NCBI RefSeq assembly: GCF_014199985.1
Contig: NZ_JACHOS010000006.1
Location: forward strand, 1 to 64,000
Length of the DNA: 64,000 nt
Direction: 5' to 3'
Source: Methylorubrum rhodesianum
GTDB taxonomy: Bacteria; Pseudomonadota; Alphaproteobacteria; Rhizobiales; Beijerinckiaceae
Both the position numbers and the translations under genes were made by a program. The notes beneath the pieces were generated by a model. It saw nothing but the letters and a program-made list of their open reading frames with translations, was not told where the DNA came from and ran no database searches. Of this stretch, positions 61,938 to 64,000 are shown in pieces; the first letter of the stretch is position 1; every line of letters begins with the position of its first letter.

Positions 61938-62434
61938 CGTACGATGCTCCCGCCCAGCGCCACCGCCGCGTGGTAGTAGGAGGCGTAGGCCGAGGCGTAG
62001 GCGTCCGCGATGGCCGTCTCGATGGCAGCCTCCTCGCGCACCACCCGGTAGGGGATGCGCAGGGCCTGCAGCACCGGCTCCATGGTGATGCCGTGCGGGA
62101 TCGCCCACCAGTTGTTCTCGCCGAGATCGCCCCGGTAGCTCATCAGCATCACCACCGGGATGCCGGCGCCGAGGCCCATGCGGGCGAGCGGCTCGACCGA
62201 GGCGCGCAGGCCGGAATTCTCCATCACCAGCACGGCGCGCTTGCCCGACAGGAAGACGCCGCCGCAGATCGCCGCGCCCTCGCCCTCGTTGGTGACCGGG
62301 ATGGTGCGCAGGTCCGGATCCGCGTCCAGGGCCGGGTAGAGCTCCTTGAACAGGGAATCCGGCAGGTAGCAGACGATCGAGACGCCCGCCCGCTTCAGGC
62401 CGCGGATCACGGCGTCGACGGCTCCAGGCGTCAT
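61934..62434 (-). CDS. TPP-dependent decarboxylase, alpha half, sulfopyruvate/phosphonopyruvate type
   Basis: A 166-residue N-terminal half (ComD-like). IVCYLPDSLFKELYPALDAD, then VTNEGEGAAICGGVFLSGK (with the Glu that activates the TPP ring, about 50) and VMENSGLRASVEPLARM match the pyrimidine-binding domain. With the next gene it forms one active enzyme. It is the first gene of the seven-gene minus-strand operon ending at 53666. A LysR gene lies upstream. Confidence 0.83.
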   Translation of the reverse strand: MTPGAVDAVIRGLKRAGVSIVCYLPDSLFKELYPALDADPDLRTIPVTNEGEGAAICGGVFLSGKRAVLVMENSGLRASVEPLARMGLGAGIPVVMLMSYRGDLGENNWWAIPHGITMEPVLQALRIPYRVVREEAAIETAIADAYASAYASYYHAAVALGGSIVR

Positions 62435-62570
62435 GGGGTGTCGGGCTCCATCATGGATCGCAGGATCGACGCCCGACGATGTCCTGAATAGCCGCCGTTT
62501 TTCGCTCAGTCCGGTGCGCTCCGCGCAACAGCTCGGCTCACGCCCGGATCGGGTCCGCATCAGGCCTCCA

Positions 62571-63494
62571 TCAGGCCTGGCTCTGGGCCTCGACGGCACG
62601 GGCCAGCATCGCCGCGAGCGCCGCGCCCGCGTCCGAGAGCCGGTCTCGGTTGCGCGCCACGAGCACGAGCCGGCGCGGGCGCAGCTTCGGATCGCGCAGG
62701 GGCACGAAGACGAGGCGGCCCTCGGCGATCTCGGCCTCGACGCCGAGCCGGGCCTGGAGCGAGATCCCGGCGCCCGCGCTCGCCAGCGCCACCATCGTCC
62801 CGACGGAGTTGGTGGTGACACGCCGCCCCACATGGGCGGAGGCGTCGGCCAGGGCTTCCTCGATCGTGGCGCCGAGGGTCAGGCTCGTATCCGAGAGGAT
62901 GACCGCCTCCTGGGCCAGATCGAACATCCGCAGGGCCTGACGGCCCGCGAGCGGGTGCGCCGGATGCATCAGCGCGCCGATCGAGACCAGGGCCGCCGCG
63001 AGGCGCTGCGCCCCCCGCGGGGCGCGCAGGTCGAAGCCGAGGGCGATCTCGCACTCGCCGTCCGCGATCGCCGCGGCCGCCTCCGTCGATCGCATCACCT
63101 GGACATCGACCGCGATCCCCGGATGCCGCTCCCAGAACGCTCCCATCACCGCCGGGAACAGGCCGCGGGCGACGCTCTCGACCAGGGCGACGGTGACGGT
63201 GCCGCGGTGCAGGCCCTGCAACTCGCCGACCTCGGTGCAGGCCCGGCTGAGCTCGCCCAGGCTCAGCCGCGCCCGGTAGAGCAGGAGTTCGCCCGCGCTG
63301 GTGAGGCGCAGGCGCTGCCGGGCGCGCTCGAACAGCTTGGTGCCGAGATCCTCCTCGAGCTGGACGATCACGCGGCTGATCGACGAGGGCGCGACGTTGA
63401 GCGCGCGGGCGACCTGCCGGATCGAGCCCGCGCGGGCGACGAGCTGGAAGTAGTGCAGCCGCGTCGAGACGAGGCCGAGGCGGTGCGGGTCCAA
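62571..63494 (-). CDS. LysR-family transcriptional regulator
   Basis: A 307-residue regulator starting at TTG 63494 (an ACAGGA site lies about 7 bases upstream). The helix-turn-helix is RAGSIRQVARALNVAPSSIS (about 21-40), followed by LEEDLGTKLFERARQRLRLT. The effector domain begins near residue 95 (GTVTVALVESVARGLFPAV). It is encoded upstream of the TPP decarboxylase operon on the same strand, 136 bp away, and probably controls it. Sister-like to the LysR at 29545-30450. Confidence 0.86.
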   Translation of the reverse strand: MDPHRLGLVSTRLHYFQLVARAGSIRQVARALNVAPSSISRVIVQLEEDLGTKLFERARQRLRLTSAGELLLYRARLSLGELSRACTEVGELQGLHRGTVTVALVESVARGLFPAVMGAFWERHPGIAVDVQVMRSTEAAAAIADGECEIALGFDLRAPRGAQRLAAALVSIGALMHPAHPLAGRQALRMFDLAQEAVILSDTSLTLGATIEEALADASAHVGRRVTTNSVGTMVALASAGAGISLQARLGVEAEIAEGRLVFVPLRDPKLRPRRLVLVARNRDRLSDAGAALAAMLARAVEAQSQA

Positions 63495-63512
63495 GGGCGT
63501 CCTGTCCGGCCG

Positions 63513-64000
63513 TCAGTGATAGTCGGGAATGCCGGGCATGGTGCGGAAGCCCGGCAGGCCGCGGACGCGGCGGCTCCAGCGGCGCAGGCCCGGATAGGCC
63601 TCGTGGTCGATCCCGAAGTCCCGGCTGAGGGCGAAGGCCGGGAACAGGGCGAGATCGGCGATGGTCGGGCCCGTGCCGGCGAACCAGCCCGCGCCCGAGA
63701 GCCCGCGCAGGACGATATGGTCCTCCATGACCCGGAACGCCGCCCGCGACCGGCTCTCCAGCTCCGGCCCGTCGCCCGGATGGTCGAACAGGGCCGCGCG
63801 CCGCGCGAGGCTCGCCGCGTGCAATTCGCGCGTGGCGAAGGCGAGCCACATCAGGGTTTCGCCGAAGGCCGCCGGCTCCTGCGGCAGCCACGTCCCGGCG
63901 GGATCGTAGCGGCGCGCCAGATAGGCGAGGATCGCCTCGGCCTCCCGCAGCACCGTGCCGCCATCGACGAGGATCGGGAGCGTGCCGAGGGGGTTCAGAT
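63513..64000 (-). CDS. Glutathione S-transferase, N-terminus cut by window end
   Basis: The frame stays open to the window edge; about 162 residues are visible. The thioredoxin-like N-terminal domain is represented by its end, NPLGTLPILVDGGTVLREAE, where the cis-Pro and the Glu before the helix contact glutathione in GSTs (here LREAEAILAYLARRY). The C-terminal all-helical domain contains TIADLALFPAF, the family's N-capping box. The true start lies beyond position 64000. Cytoplasmic; the substrate is not inferable. Confidence 0.85.
   Translation of the reverse strand, partial: LNPLGTLPILVDGGTVLREAEAILAYLARRYDPAGTWLPQEPAAFGETLMWLAFATRELHAASLARRAALFDHPGDGPELESRSRAAFRVMEDHIVLRGLSGAGWFAGTGPTIADLALFPAFALSRDFGIDHEAYPGLRRWSRRVRGLPGFRTMPGIPDYH

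Noticed and set aside
62440..62477. Inverted repeat gtcgggc / gcccgac upstream of the TPP decarboxylase gene
   Set aside because: Arms of 7 bp with a 24-nt loop are easily produced by chance at this GC content.

Overview
This 64 kb window is very GC-rich (about 70% by eye) and reads as a chromosomal or chromid segment of an alphaproteobacterium, most likely Hyphomicrobiales and possibly Methylobacterium-like. That guess rests on codon use, the membrane-bound PuuD urate oxidase, an allantoinase/OHCU-decarboxylase fusion, a RutR/Rut module and an ECF sigma/anti-sigma pair. No taxonomic marker gene, rRNA, tRNA, CRISPR array or insertion sequence was seen, so the genus is inference.

Layout. (1) 1-10.6 kb, plus strand: the tail of a probable amidohydrolase, then two BMP-type (nucleoside/purine-like) ABC transporters (2 ATPases, 4 permeases, 1 binding protein) enclosing a formamidase (AmiF) and an isochorismatase-like amidohydrolase resembling biuret hydrolase. 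(2) 10.6-17.3 kb: a looser accessory stretch with a Gly/Cys-rich small protein, an NTF2-like protein, a hypothetical gene in locally lower-GC DNA, a fasciclin protein facing an ECF sigma/anti-sigma pair, an orphan BMP binding protein with a strong terminator, and two small secreted proteins. (3) 17.4-29.2 kb, minus strand: a tightly overlapped 11-gene unit (NMT1/THI5-type ABC transporter with two binding proteins, Rieske oxygenase, 2-oxoglutarate/Fe dioxygenase, FAD oxidoreductase, flavodoxin-like reductase, acyl-CoA synthetase-like ligase, creatininase-family amidohydrolase, CocE-like hydrolase). A LysR gene diverges from it, followed by a cytosine-deaminase-like gene. (4) 32.2-34 kb: two small secreted paralogues and a LysR regulator. 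(5) 34-53.7 kb: a purine plus pyrimidine catabolic supercluster containing guanine deaminase, a xanthine-dehydrogenase-type enzyme, an NMT1-type ABC transporter, rutF-D-C-B-A, rutR with two RutR-like operators, allA, allE, puuD, a LysR gene, puuE fused to OHCU decarboxylase, and 5-hydroxyisourate hydrolase. (6) 53.7-64 kb, minus strand: a second xanthine-dehydrogenase-type enzyme with a different fusion pattern, a Rieske-less oxygenase (NdmC-like), an Atz/Trz-type deaminase, a GMC oxidoreductase, a split TPP decarboxylase, a LysR gene and a truncated glutathione transferase.

How it works together. Guanine -> xanthine (GuaD) -> urate (Xdh) -> 5-hydroxyisourate (PuuD) -> OHCU (HIU hydrolase) -> allantoin -> allantoate (PuuE fusion) -> [allantoate amidohydrolase not in the window] -> ureidoglycolate (AllE) -> glyoxylate + urea (AllA). 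Uracil is opened by RutA/RutF and processed by RutB, RutC and RutD; RutE and RutG are absent, and an ABC transporter follows the rut genes where a permease would be expected. The two operons at 17.4-29.2 kb and 53.7-62.4 kb look like undescribed catabolic pathways for N-heterocyclic compounds and are the best candidates for something new. A near-perfect parS-like palindrome lies at 22052-22067.
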